Positions 22,090-32,720 of a DNA stretch of 64,000 bases are shown piece after piece. Source of the stretch: Buxus sempervirens (Eukaryota; Streptophyta; Magnoliopsida; Buxales; Buxaceae); assembly GCA_947561395.2 (NCBI GenBank), contig OX387186.1:39017220-39081219 (forward strand), given 5' to 3'. Positions within the stretch are counted from its first letter, which is position 1; each line of letters starts with the position of its first letter. The translations under genes and the position numbers were made by a program. The notes under the pieces are model-generated. The model had not been told where the DNA came from, ran no database searches, and saw only the letters and a program-made list of their open reading frames with translations.

Positions 22090-24699
22090 CAAGTGGTTTA
22101 GTTCGTTTGTTCATTTGGCACTCGAGCGACTGAAATGAATCTCAGAGAGAAGGAGAAGAAGGAGCTAGGGTTTCTGGACCAGAATTGGAGAATTCAAGAG
22201 ATCAAAGAGAAGTTGTTGTGGCCGTTCAGTTACAGTTCACAAGGAAGGAATTCTCTTGCGGCAGTAGTTGCAGATTTCGTTAGGAGCTGTGTTGTTCATC
22301 AAATTCGATCTAAACTCCAGATGAAGTCAATTAGAATGGAGTTACTCTCACCTGCAGCAACATTCTAGGATTTGTCAAGAGCAGATCTGAGATCTAATTT
22401 CTTCTTATCTGGAGTGAAGCAAGTTCAGAGGAAGGTTGACGGCTGGGTTGCTGTTGGGCTGTTGAGGTGTTGTTGGTTGAATTGAGAGGTTTAGGGCTGT
22501 GATTAATCTACAAACAAGTAAGTAGCATCATTTATTTTAGTTTTGAATGATCTATTTGAGGCTTTGAGTTGTTATAATGGAATGTGAAATCTGAACCCTG
22601 TTTTAACATGAAATTGGCGTTTGATATAGTAGAGAATGTTTCCATGTGTTAATTCAATTCGAATACAGGTTAAAGTTAAGTTTAAAGGTTGAGGATAATG
22701 TTGGAATTGGTTTGGAGGAGATTGGTTAGATAAGTCAAGGTGTTTTGATCTAGTCGAAATCGAGCTGGAGAAAAAAAAAAGACTTGGCACTAAGCAAAAC
22801 TGGTTGGTGCCAACCTCTTCAGAGGTCAGCGCCAGCTATATGTTTCCTAACCAGTTTCGGCATGTTGTGGTAAAAACAGTATTTTATGCTTTTAATTCAA
22901 AGTTGTTAGTTTAGGTAATTTAATTAAATTTTATTGATAGTATAAGAAGGTTATTGGTTGACTAATTGCATAAGTTCGTAGAAAGATAGTTTAATGGAGA
23001 AATGGACTGTAAAACCCCGAATTTTCAGTAAAAAATAAATAAATAAAATTTAATACAAATATTTGGAGTGTTAATGAATTTGTCAAAATAAATTGGGGAT
23101 TTAATATAAAGGAATGATTTGGGGTACTTATAATTCGTTAGGGGATGTATAAGGGACTAATAATGACAAAGAGAATAAATTTGGAAATTTTGGAAGAAAT
23201 TGAATGCGTAGATGTGAAAATATCAAGAGAAGGGTATTTTGGTCAATTCACATTAATTATTGGTAGATAATTAAACACGTTAATTAAATTAATATTATTA
23301 GACTTGAGAAATAATGATAGAATTAAGTTGGAGCTAGATTGCCTATTAACGATGACATTTAAAGTTTAATAAGTAGAATAAGGGCATAATTGTAATTATG
23401 TTTGATTTGAAGCCATAAGTTGAGGATTTAGGAATTTTATTGAGGGATTTTTAATTAAAATTATAGATGATCACACTAATAGAGGAGATCTGAAGTTTGA
23501 CGCAGATCTGACCATTGGATCGCGAGATATCGAGTTAAGTATGGATTAACGGTCCTTATTAAGTCTAATGGGTGGATAAGTATGGAACATGATCCTAGGG
23601 AGATGCATGGGATCAGATGAGAATAAAATAGGGTTTTTATTTGGGGTTGATCGTATGCCTTGTTTTGGGTTTTTGACGGCTGAAGGGAAGAATAACGAAA
23701 GAGAGAGAGAGAGAGAGATCGAGAGGAGAAGAAGAAGGAGGAAGAGAGCGTATCTCTGGTTTCTCATCATTCCCGGAGTGTTTCTTGCCTGCGAAGAGGA
23801 GAGGAAGTCGTTGGTTGGAAGAAGAAAGGATCTTGAGCGAACAGAGGGAGGTAGCACTTCTTTTTAACGCTTGTTTTGTGTTTATGGGATTATTCAATTC
23901 GAGTTGCATGATCTTTTATGTTGTAAATATACGTATATTGTCTGATATTAATTTTATATGAATGTTAAAAGCGATTAGAACACAAAAAAATGATTTTTAG
24001 AAACTCGGTTCGTCGTTTTGGTTAGAGCGCCGAGCGTGCCTGTACTCAGCGCTCCTCGGCGATGTTCAACGTTCGTTGAAAGATTTCGAGTCCCCGAGAC
24101 TGCCGACTGACAGTCGATCGGAGCTTGTTTTATTTAAACCAACTAACGTGTTTTCGTAACGCTGAAGAGCGCCGACCTGCTCAGCGATCGTAGGCGATCA
24201 ATGTTTTACATGAATTTAACGCTTGTAATCATTACAAGCCTATTTTCTAATAACTTTTATTAAATTTTAGTGAACAACACCAAATTGCAATAACTTCTAT
24301 TTTAACTTTATTGAATAATACTAAAATGTAATAATTCTTATTAAACTTTATTGAACAATACCAAACCTTAATAACTTTTGAAATCTTAAACCAAACCTCA
24401 ATTAAAACCTATTACTTTAAAAACCACCTACGTACCATATTAAACAAATAAATTTCTTTTATAATAATACATTACTAGACCCGCATTCTAGCGTACGTGT
24501 TATGAGTTCAATTCCCGGTGTAATTAAATATCCGTCTAACACTAAATCAGGATGTCACGCTAAACTTATTTAAATGTATTGAACAAAATATTAAGTTTAA
24601 TAAATTGAGGAACTATTTTAGAACCAAACTTGAATTATCAATTTAACATGAACCTAATATGTTATAAATAATATTGGAATTGAGAATTATTTGTGTATT

Positions 24700-25331
24700 G
24701 GCCTGGTGGCCAGTTTTATTGATTACCTGCTTGGTGGCAGAGATTATTACCCACTTGGTGGTGGAGACCCAACCTGCTTGGTAGCAGAGATAACCCGTTT
24801 GATGACGGAGACCTTAACCCGTTTGGTGACGGAGAGCCTAACCCGTTTGGTGACGGAGACCCAACCTGCTTGGTGGCAGAGATTACCCGCTTGGTGGCGG
24901 AGACCCTAACTAGTTTGGTGACGGAGACCCAACTTGCTTGGTGACAGAGATAACCTGTTTGGTGACAAAGACCCAACCTGCTTGGTGGCAGAGATAAACC
25001 GCTTGGTGGCGGAGACATTACCTCTTGCGGGAGAGACATATTTCCTCCTATGGGGCAGATGTATTTCCGATGGATTGCATTCTACAGGAGAAGTACCTCA
25101 TGTGAGGGAGATGTAATTATGCGTGATTGCATTCCACACGGGGGATGGGTGTATGAGTTACTACTGAATGGTGAGGAAGCTATCTCCTGCGGCAGAGGTA
25201 GATGCTATGTGTTCACATCCTGCGGTAGAGTTATGCTGTCTCTTGCAAGGGATACCTGTAGTCATAGAGATGTGCATTCTCCTACGGAGTTAGTGTGGGT
25301 ACTATGTGCTTACGTCTTGCGGCGGAGGTAG
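24700..25331 (+). repeat. Covarying mini-hairpin array of LTR D
   Basis: Thirteen units with loop TTGGTG (or a one-base variant) start at 24731, 24755, 24778, 24799, 24823, 24847, 24870, 24891, 24915, 24938, 24959, 24982 and 25003, spaced 21-24 bp. Flanking 4-base arms are perfectly complementary in ten units and use four pairs: CTGC/GCAG, CCAC/GTGG, CCGT/ACGG and CCGC/GCGG. A GGCC-TGGT-GGCC unit precedes them. From 25021 a looser set follows (CTCC-TAC-GGAG and similar). Confidence 0.85.
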
Positions 25332-25762
25332 GCTACTACCTGAAGGTGGATTTTTACTATTGATTATATGATTGATCGGTTTAGACATATCTAACGAGAT
25401 TGTTTATTTAAATGAAATGCTTAAATGACATAATTGTACAGAATTGCTAAGACTTAGTTTAAATTGTTAAAAATTGAATATTATGGAATTATAAAATAAG
25501 GGTTAAATTGTTCTTAAGGAAATACAAAATAAAATAAATTGAAATCAGGTACTTATGACTTATAATACATTGTTCTAATAATTGAAACGAAATTTACATA
25601 ATAAACTTTATTTATTTAGAGCACTGTTTTGAGAATGATTTTATATTGTGATTAATCGTTTACCTTAGCGACTGTGATTACTCAATTATTTTACCGAGCA
25701 TGAAACTACTGTTATTTTCCCTATCTATATAAATTGTTTTCTACATGCATAGTGTTACCTAT

Positions 25763-25780
25763 TGAGATATTCGTATCTCA
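25763..25780 (+). other. Conserved 3' hairpin of LTR D
   Basis: TGAGATATTCGTATCTCA, identical to LTR B, 371 bp before the LTR end. ACATGCAT lies upstream and a pyrimidine tract ending in ACAG downstream. Confidence 0.85.
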
Positions 25781-27151
25781 TCCCTACTTTATATTCTAAT
25801 TTACAGGTCATCTTGGAAAGGACACCATGGGTTAGACTGATAGTGGGTTGAAGTCTAGAAAATCCTGAAGACAAGTGGAGGACATTTTATATAGTTGTAT
25901 TTATCTTTTTGGATTAATAGTAGGTGATCTAGAATGATTTATGAGTTAGTTAAATTTGTAGTTGCCTTTCATTTGATTAATTAATGTAATAGGATGATTC
26001 AGTTTCTAATAAATGACTTAAGCTTCCTAGCACTCTGATAAATCTTAGTTCTTTATATCCTTATATTTGAATTGATTGTAATGTACCACAAGTTAATGCC
26101 TTGATTCGAGTCAAAATGAGAAAAAAAATGACCCGGATTCGGGACGTTACATGGACGATGCGCTGAGTGCTGCTTATCTCCACAGAGGTTGGCACCCAGC
26201 ACATTTCCAACACTCTTGTATGGGTTTTAAGTTCCATTTGTGGGGGAATAATTAGGGAGTTAACTAGGATTTATTAAGAGACTGTTGGGAAATAAGAGAT
26301 GCTAGATTTGAGAATAGATTTCAGGTATTATGGTTTGAAAAATCAGAAAACTATTCAGGTTAATAAGTGAAGTGGTCTTATGAGTTCTGGAATCTGTCCA
26401 ACACCTGTAATTTTAATTTGTAAAACTTATTTGGGGAAATTACTTAAAGGATAAATTAGAGATGGTGAAAGGGGATTGGAGTGTAATAATAGATGTTGAA
26501 TGAGTGTATAAAAGAGGGGTATTAGTCCAATAAGCATGGTGAATGTTTCAGTTTTTGATATAGTTGAGCCATGTGCATTAAAGTCAAAGTAAAGATCATT
26601 GTGAAGCTTTCTTTTAAGTTCAAACCACATCTAAGGTTGCTTGGAATCATATTAGAGACTAATTAAAAAAATGAAATTTAACTAAATGATGTGAAGCTGT
26701 GGAATACATATAATGGAATTAGAAGGTTAATAGAAATATTTAAGAGTTTATTTTAAGATAAGTGAACTAAGGATAATTCTTGTGGGAAAAGAACCTATAT
26801 TTTAAGTTTTAAAAGAGTAGAACATGTCTAGATTAATAATAAGATTAAATTTTGAGATTTTGCACTTGAAGATGCCGGTTTAGCTGTGATTGACAGTCTT
26901 TCTAAATTTGAACTACAAAAGGGACTTTTATGCAAAATTATAGAAAATAGGTTGTTGACAAATTATTTTGGTTTAATAAGGTTATTCAGTTTAAAGTTCT
27001 GATTTTGTGAATACGGTTGAACCTTTATTATTAGTACTGGATCCAAACTCAGATTAGACAGGATTGTTATGATTATGAAATCTTATCGTCGAACTGGTTT
27101 TATACAGATTTTTACGAAAGAGGATTTTTAAATTGATTATGAATGATTGGT

Positions 27152-27272
27152 TTTCCTCCATGTACTTGGAAAGACGGTTTGTGATGCCCATGTACTCGGG
27201 GATGCCCCATGTACTTGGGATGTTGATACCTCTGTGTACTCAGAGATGTCCCGTATACTCAGGATGATATGA
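27152..27272 (+). repeat. TGTACT-loop mini-hairpin array of LTR C
   Basis: Units share a core near ATGTACT with changing arms: TTTCC/GGAAA (27152-27172), CCC/GGG (27187-27200 and again at about 27206-27219) and CTCTG/CAGAG (27230-27245). A further unit CACTG-TGTATT-CAGTG lies at 27427-27442, and weaker TGTACT units run to about 27570. Confidence 0.65.
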
Positions 27273-27862
27273 TTGAGATTGAGATGAGTTATGCTTGCTG
27301 GATTTCACGGTTGGTTTTGGTTTTAGAGTCTAGTGGGCATAGCTCGATATGGATCCATGTTTGGAGCTAGTTAGTAGAAAGGATTGCTCTTTGCTAGTTG
27401 TAATACTTTGTTCACGCACGCGTTTCCACTGTGTATTCAGTGAGGCCTGATCGTGTACTCGACTGGCTACGGCTATCCCTCATTTTATCGTGTACTCGGA
27501 CTGTGACTGGATTAGTACATGCCAACCATCACTGTACTGGGTGGGTTCTCTCGCAATAAGACGATGATCGTGTACTCAGCATTCGTACCTAAGCCGGGAG
27601 GTGGCATAGTGGACATTGGCATTACACTAGTTAAAGTCAATCTTATTTCATGAGTCCTGCTGTGACTTATCAACTACTGATTTGATGATACAGATTGGTT
27701 GGTTATGCTGGATTATTCCTATTATCTTGTACTGATCGATGGTTACTGATGGATTACTCGGATTATTCAGAACTGATGTGTTATCACTACTGTTGCATGA
27801 TTTACAATTGTATCATATTTTAGAACGGTTAAATCGTATTTGAGCATGCATGTGCTACTTAC

Positions 27863-27880
27863 TGGGATATTCGTATCTCA
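27863..27880 (+). other. Conserved 3' hairpin of LTR C
   Basis: TGGGATATTCGTATCTCA: the same hairpin with one G-T (G-U) wobble, 249 bp before the LTR end. GCATGCATGTGCTACTTAC lies upstream and TTTGTTTTGTTTTCAG downstream. Confidence 0.85.
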
Positions 27881-28134
27881 TTCCATTCTGTTTTGTTTTG
27901 TTTTCAGATTCTGGTAAAGACGACACCAGTGGGTATATGCTTGGTTAATGTGAGTTAGCTTTGGTTATAGTATTTTTATTGTTGAGCTTGGGGTTATAGT
28001 TCACTCTGATTATCCAGTTATTGATTTATTCATGTTTTCCTTCACTCTGATATTGCAATCTTGGGTTATATATTAACCTTCGGAGATAAGTTACGGTTTC
28101 TCTACGTAACTTGGATTCGAGGCGTTACAGAAAC

Positions 28135-28359
28135 CACCCTTATCCTTCATCAACGGTGGTCTAAAACAAATTATACAACCAGACTGACTATGGCTAGCTA
28201 AAGGTGTGGGAGCACTCATCAACCACTTCCTATGTGGCCACTCACATGGTTTAGGGTTCTATCAACTCCATGTGTATTTTTTTATCTTTCCCAACTATTT
28301 TCAGAGCAACATAGGAAACTACCCGTTGGGAATTATATCCTGACATCCCTAGACATTGT
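28135..28359. other. Flank between LTR C and LTR K
   Basis: Continuation of the unassigned DNA left of LTR C. No gene seen. Confidence 0.4.
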
Positions 28360-28740
28360 TGTGCGCATGGGATTTCACACGGGCGAGGCGCACGGGAAGG
28401 TGTGTGCCTCGGGAAATTCGGAGTTGCCACTGCCTGATGGGGTGCAGGCAGACAACAGGGTGCCTACATGGGTCTATCTCAATGGTCTGCGGCTTTTTAG
28501 AGATTCCGGATAAGTCCTTGGTTACGATCCAGGGAAGTTCGAAGACACCCCGGTCCGCCCTGTTGGTTTGACGGGTCCCTCGGGTCTCCCTAGTTCAAGT
28601 CAACTTAATCACACCCTTTTTCCTAGGCCAAACATGCACAGTTTATTTAAGTCTGAGTGGGGACCACCAAAGGTGTGGATCCCTTTCTTTTTATTTAAAA
28701 CCTTTCTTTTTATTTAATTTTATCTTTTTATTCTTCAGTG

Positions 28741-29130
28741 AAATGGGTCTGATATGGGCCCCGTTGGAAGCCCTATTGGAAACCATGTTGGGCTCAAGTG
28801 GAGCCCAAGGCCCGTCTAGGGTTACGTTGGATAACCCTAATTATTGGTTTGATTATTTGATTTAAAGGTTAATTAAACATATATATTTAATGGCTTACAA
28901 CTTTTGAGGCCCATTGGGCTTGGAGGTGGCCCGAGGCATTAACCAAATGGCCTTGGGGCCCATCTTTGAAACGGGCCCTGGTTTGGGGCAAGTTGGGATG
29001 TAGGCCCCGTTGGAAGGCCCACAAAGCCTCATTGGGCCCAAGTGGGCCTAAGTCACAAAATGAGGGTTTGGGTTGACCCTGAGACCCTAGGGGATCTTAT
29101 TAATCGGATTGGGTGGGCCTAGGCCCAAAG
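28741..29130. repeat. GGCCCA/TGGGCC-rich block in LTR K
   Basis: More than a dozen GGCCC or GGGCC words in 390 bp. Two CCCCGTTGGAAG copies lie at about 28759 and 29002. TGGGCC resembles the plant site II (TCP-type) promoter element. Confidence 0.6.
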
Positions 29131-29158
29131 AAAATAAATTTTGAGGTATAATGGGTCT

Positions 29159-29235
29159 GTCCGCATACCCTGTGCGGACCAGACCTGTCCACACATACAG
29201 TGTGAGCAGGCCTGATCTGCACTGTGTATGCGGAC
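29159..29235. repeat. 28-bp-period palindrome array 1 of LTR K
   Basis: Three 21-bp imperfect palindromes start at 29159, 29187 and 29215, exactly 28 bp apart. The first is GTCCGCA-N7-TGCGGAC. Confidence 0.85.
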
Positions 29236-30534
29236 TCGACCTGGAAACCCAAAAACGCCAAAACGGCTGGGGGTTCCGTTCACCTCCTTCCCTGGTACCT
29301 TTGCGAACTTCTGTGGATTTCTGAGCAGACCCATAGTGGTTTTAATGCCTTCTTTTTGCTTAAAACAAACCTCTTTCATGGTGCTTTTAGAATGGGGATG
29401 ATCCTTGATTTTAAACAACTACTTGAAGCTTGAAACAGGGACTCTAGGGGGTCCCTGCTTGGTGCCAAAAATGATCTCCCTCCATTCCCCCATTAGGGAA
29501 TGAGATAGAAGGCCCTAAAGGCCTAGATCACACCATTCGATCAATCCCTCAAACACCCATTCCAACCATCCATGAATCAGCACATGAAACTATTAATAGT
29601 GACACATATGCATGAAGGTGGCTTGGAAAGTATGCGAAAACAGTGGGTGGGTGAGGTGATCATGCACACCAATCAATAGTAAAGACATGATAAGAGAAAT
29701 GATGCCTACTACTATTCCTATAAGATATAGAAAGGTAATTGAAAGAGAACCAAATCTTACCTTAAAAATGCTACTCATGTGTGTGTATAGTGCTTATTTT
29801 GATACTCATAAGAAAAAGATAGCATGCTAAACAGTGCATGGAAATGCATGATTAGGTGATTGTAAGATGCTCTTGTGTATGGCCATAGATGTAAATGAGA
29901 CATATGCAAAACCAGCAAACACATGAAATAATAAACAACTTATTCTAGTTGAAAGGAAGGAGGGGGAGAAAATTAGGGGTACAATGGATAGACAAAGGAG
30001 GACAGGGCCTCCTAAAGAAATTACAGCAAAGACATAACATGCTAGTTTGCTTAGATGATACGTTTCTTTACCCTATAAAGATAACCCTCCTCCCATCTTC
30101 GTATGGAGTTTCCCCCTTACCATGGGGACTCCAACATCATGCAACAGAAGGAATAATGGTGAGAAATAATATTATAAAAAAATGAGTTGAAAGCAACCAA
30201 AGGAAACATGCTTATAAAATCTTTATCTCAACATATATTGAATGAAAAGTGACAAAGATTCTCACCTTGGGCTTGTTTTACTAATTGGATGTGTGATAAC
30301 CTCTAGGTAGATGTGGACAGCACCCTGGGACCTCCCTTGGTTCACAAATATGGCCTCTTTCTTGTCTTCAAAGGAGTAGAAAAGAAAAAGGAGATGAAAA
30401 GGGTGATTAAAGGGGTAAAATAGGAATTTGGTAGAAGTATAAGGGTTAGAAAGGGTATAGATGCTCACCGGTTACAGGGGAGTTGGTGGGGACGAAAGGG
30501 ATGGCCAAGCCTTGGAAATGGGGGTTGTGGGCCC

Positions 30535-30542
30535 TATTTATA
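30535..30542 (-). promoter_or_regulatory. TATA box of LTR K
   Basis: TATAAATA on the minus strand, immediately downstream (in LTR sense) of palindrome array 2. Confidence 0.55.
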
Positions 30543-30558
30543 GAGATAAACAAGTCGG

Positions 30559-30744
30559 ATCCACAGATAGTATGCGGATTGGCCTGATCTGCACTTAGTA
30601 TGCGGATTGGCCCTGTCCGCATACCAAGTGCGGACGAATTATCCTCATGCACAATTGCGGCAAAATCTACCACGTAGCATTGTGGATAAGGATGGATCCG
30701 CATAGTATGTGCAGATGAGGCACGTCCGCACATACTATGCGGAC
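30559..30744. repeat. 28-bp-period palindrome array 2 of LTR K
   Basis: Seven related 21-bp units start at about 30559, 30587, 30615, 30641, 30667, 30696 and 30724, giving steps of 28, 28, 26, 26, 29 and 28 bp. The best are GTCCGCATA-N3-AGTGCGGAC and GTCCGCA-N7-TGCGGAC. The middle two are degraded. Confidence 0.82.
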
Positions 30745-31471
30745 CCGCACGTTTTTATTGCGCGGAACTCAAATTTCTTCCCATTTTGACGAACTTTTTC
30801 AGATTTTATCTGATTTTTTATTTATATAAAAATGTAAAAATCGAGATATTTTTATAAAAATAAATATTTTATTCCCGATTTTTATTTGTTTTGTCATTTT
30901 CTACTTCTATGCCACATGGGCAGCTTTGAAACTTTCACCCGTCATAACTCTTTCATCCGATGTCCGATTTTAGCAAACTCAATCGCGTTGGAATCAAGTC
31001 GAGATTCTCTATCCACTAAGCTAGAGTTTGGTAGCAAATTCAGCTTTTTATCATAAGTGCAAAACTGCATCCCGGAATCCGGTTTTGTTCATATCTTCTT
31101 CCTCGGGACTCCGATTCTGTAACGCCCTGGATCCGTGTTGTTCAATAAAGATATAACACGTCTCACGGAGTGTTAGGTAAGGATCTTAATCATTTGTGAT
31201 CACTGGATAATCACCTAACTAAAACATATCAGAGTGCACAAAACATACTTTGTCTAAGAATTCAATATTCAAAACTTAACTAGGATTCAAATGGTACAAC
31301 CTCAATAGACTTTATTACACCTTAATCATTCAATTTATTCAAAGTTCAATTCAAAATAACCTACAAGTCTAAGGAATGTAATAGTAGTCTTCCTCCCTAT
31401 AAGTCTCAGACAGTCTACCCCAATAGTCGCCTCACCTCGAGTATCTGAAAAACAAAACAAAAACAACAGAG

Positions 31472-31489
31472 TGAGATACGAATATCTCA
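31472..31489 (-). other. Conserved 3' hairpin of LTR E
   Basis: Minus-strand TGAGATATTCGTATCTCA, identical to LTRs B and D, 354 bp before the LTR 3' end. TGCATGCATATGCTACT lies upstream in LTR sense and TTTGTTTTGTTTTTCAG downstream. Confidence 0.85.
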
Positions 31490-31724
31490 GCGAGTAGCAT
31501 ATGCATGCAGAAATAGTTAACCGCAGTTCAAATTATGCATCGATAAACATCCCGTACGATTAAGCATCTAATACAATTTCCAAGTTTAAAACCAAAACCA
31601 ATTAATCATTTCTAATCACATTTCAATTCAATACGGCAACACATCGATTGGTCAATGTCATGACTATTGTTAAGTTGATAAATTAAACATGCCAAGTAGA
31701 CACTCCACACCTCCATGTACACAG

Positions 31725-31845
31725 TTCCGACCTACTCAGGGTTTTGGAAACTCTGAAATGACGGTTTACTCAGGGTTTCGTCATCCAATGCCAGCCTACT
31801 CCCCGGGTTTCGGCATTGACAACCAGGCCTACTCAGGGTTTCTGG
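31725..31845. repeat. Covarying mini-hairpin array of LTR E
   Basis: Four units share the core TACTCAGGGTTT (the third has CC inserted) at 31733, 31767, 31797 and 31830. Each is bracketed by a different complementary pair: TTCC/GGAA, ATGACG/CGTCAT, CAATGCC/GGCATTG and CCAG/CTGG. Confidence 0.85.
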
Positions 31846-32467
31846 CTGCTCTACACTGGTCGTGGCAACACACAAGGCCATGCAATTTCAATAACCAATA
31901 ATAACATTACATTACTAAGCTTAAGCATGGATCCAGGACAAGCTAAACCAAAACAGTAAACCAACGTAAAACACAACTCTGACTTCAAAGCAAAACAACA
32001 CATTTAACATCATGTATAACTCAACCAGTTCACCACACGTCCCTCTGGACCAAAACAATACCTCATGTATCTCCAGCAGTTACTCACAATTCACAACACA
32101 TATTCATTTGTAATAAAACCCTTTAATCACACCAAAAGAATTCTTTACAATACATTTCAGAAACTTGCAATCAAATAAAAATTAGATGAAATAAATTCGC
32201 ATTCAAGTACAGTATATAATAACCGGAATCTAACTCAAGGACTCCTAGGGTTAGGTACAATGAGATCATCTATCATTAGCCCTTTCGAAATAATCTTGGG
32301 TGCTTCTAAAGATTTACAGAATTTCCACTTATTATTCTCAAAGAAAATTTAATAGGGAATAATGTCTCTAAGGTCCTAAACAAAACATTAGTCAAGTGCC
32401 TGAACCCTCAGAATCATCAAAACCAGCTTATTTGGGTCAGAACTCTACTTCGGCAAATTTTTGGAAC

Positions 32468-32720
32468 ATGCGCTGACCTCCATCGCAAGGCGCAAGGTCG
32501 GTGGACAGGTCGTGGGTTAAAAAAATGGGATGCGCTTACTTAAAAATGAGTGGGCGCGAGATAAGCGTGAGGTAGGCGCGAACTTCGCGCACGCTTCGCG
32601 CAAAAAGAGCGGGTATAAGTTAAGTCCACGCGAGCTAGGCGCGAACTAAGCGCGAGCTCGACGGATAGAGATCAATTCCTTGCGCTCACTACTTGCAGTT
32701 GGTGCCAGTTAGCGCCAACT
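32468..32720. repeat. GCGC-rich palindromic block of LTR E
   Basis: Dense GGCGCGA, AGCGCGAG, TTCGCGC and GGCGC words, many self-complementary, in an otherwise AT-rich LTR. Confidence 0.6.

Larger units (their letters stand above)
23008..26151 (+). mobile_element. Solo LTR D (3.1 kb) nested in LTR C
   Basis: TGTAAAACCCCG to GGATTCGGGACGTTACA, flanked by TGGAC (23003-23007 and 26152-26156). It carries a GC-rich block near 24020-24200 with GCCGAG/CTCGGC and CAACG/CGTTG inverted repeats. It also holds the long covarying hairpin array (24700-25331) and the conserved hairpin (25763-25780), followed by a tract ending in TTTACAG. The short ORFs at 23546-23909 fall in purine-rich LTR sequence and are not supported. 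Confidence 0.92.
21780..28129 (+). mobile_element. Solo LTR C (3.2 kb net) split by LTR D
   Basis: Starts CGTAAAATCC (TG mutated to CG) and ends TTCGAGGCGTTACA. Target duplication GAAAC lies at 21775-21779 and 28130-28134. Subtracting LTR D and one duplication leaves about 3.2 kb. A TATATAAA box lies at 22082-22089. A TTGGCAC/GTGCCAA inverted repeat lies near 22785, a TGTACT-loop array at 27152-27272 with further units to about 27570, and the conserved hairpin at 27863-27880. A downstream CTGGT-N9-ACCAG hairpin (27911-27929) follows the AG. Confidence 0.88.

Noticed and set aside
23546..23909. Three overlapping ORFs of about 90-103 residues
   Set aside because: They overlap a GA-rich microsatellite inside solo LTR D on both strands; no domain.
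24700..25331. CRISPR-like regular repeat array
   Set aside because: Units are about 23 bp with palindromic arms and no unique spacers, and the context is a plant retrotransposon LTR.
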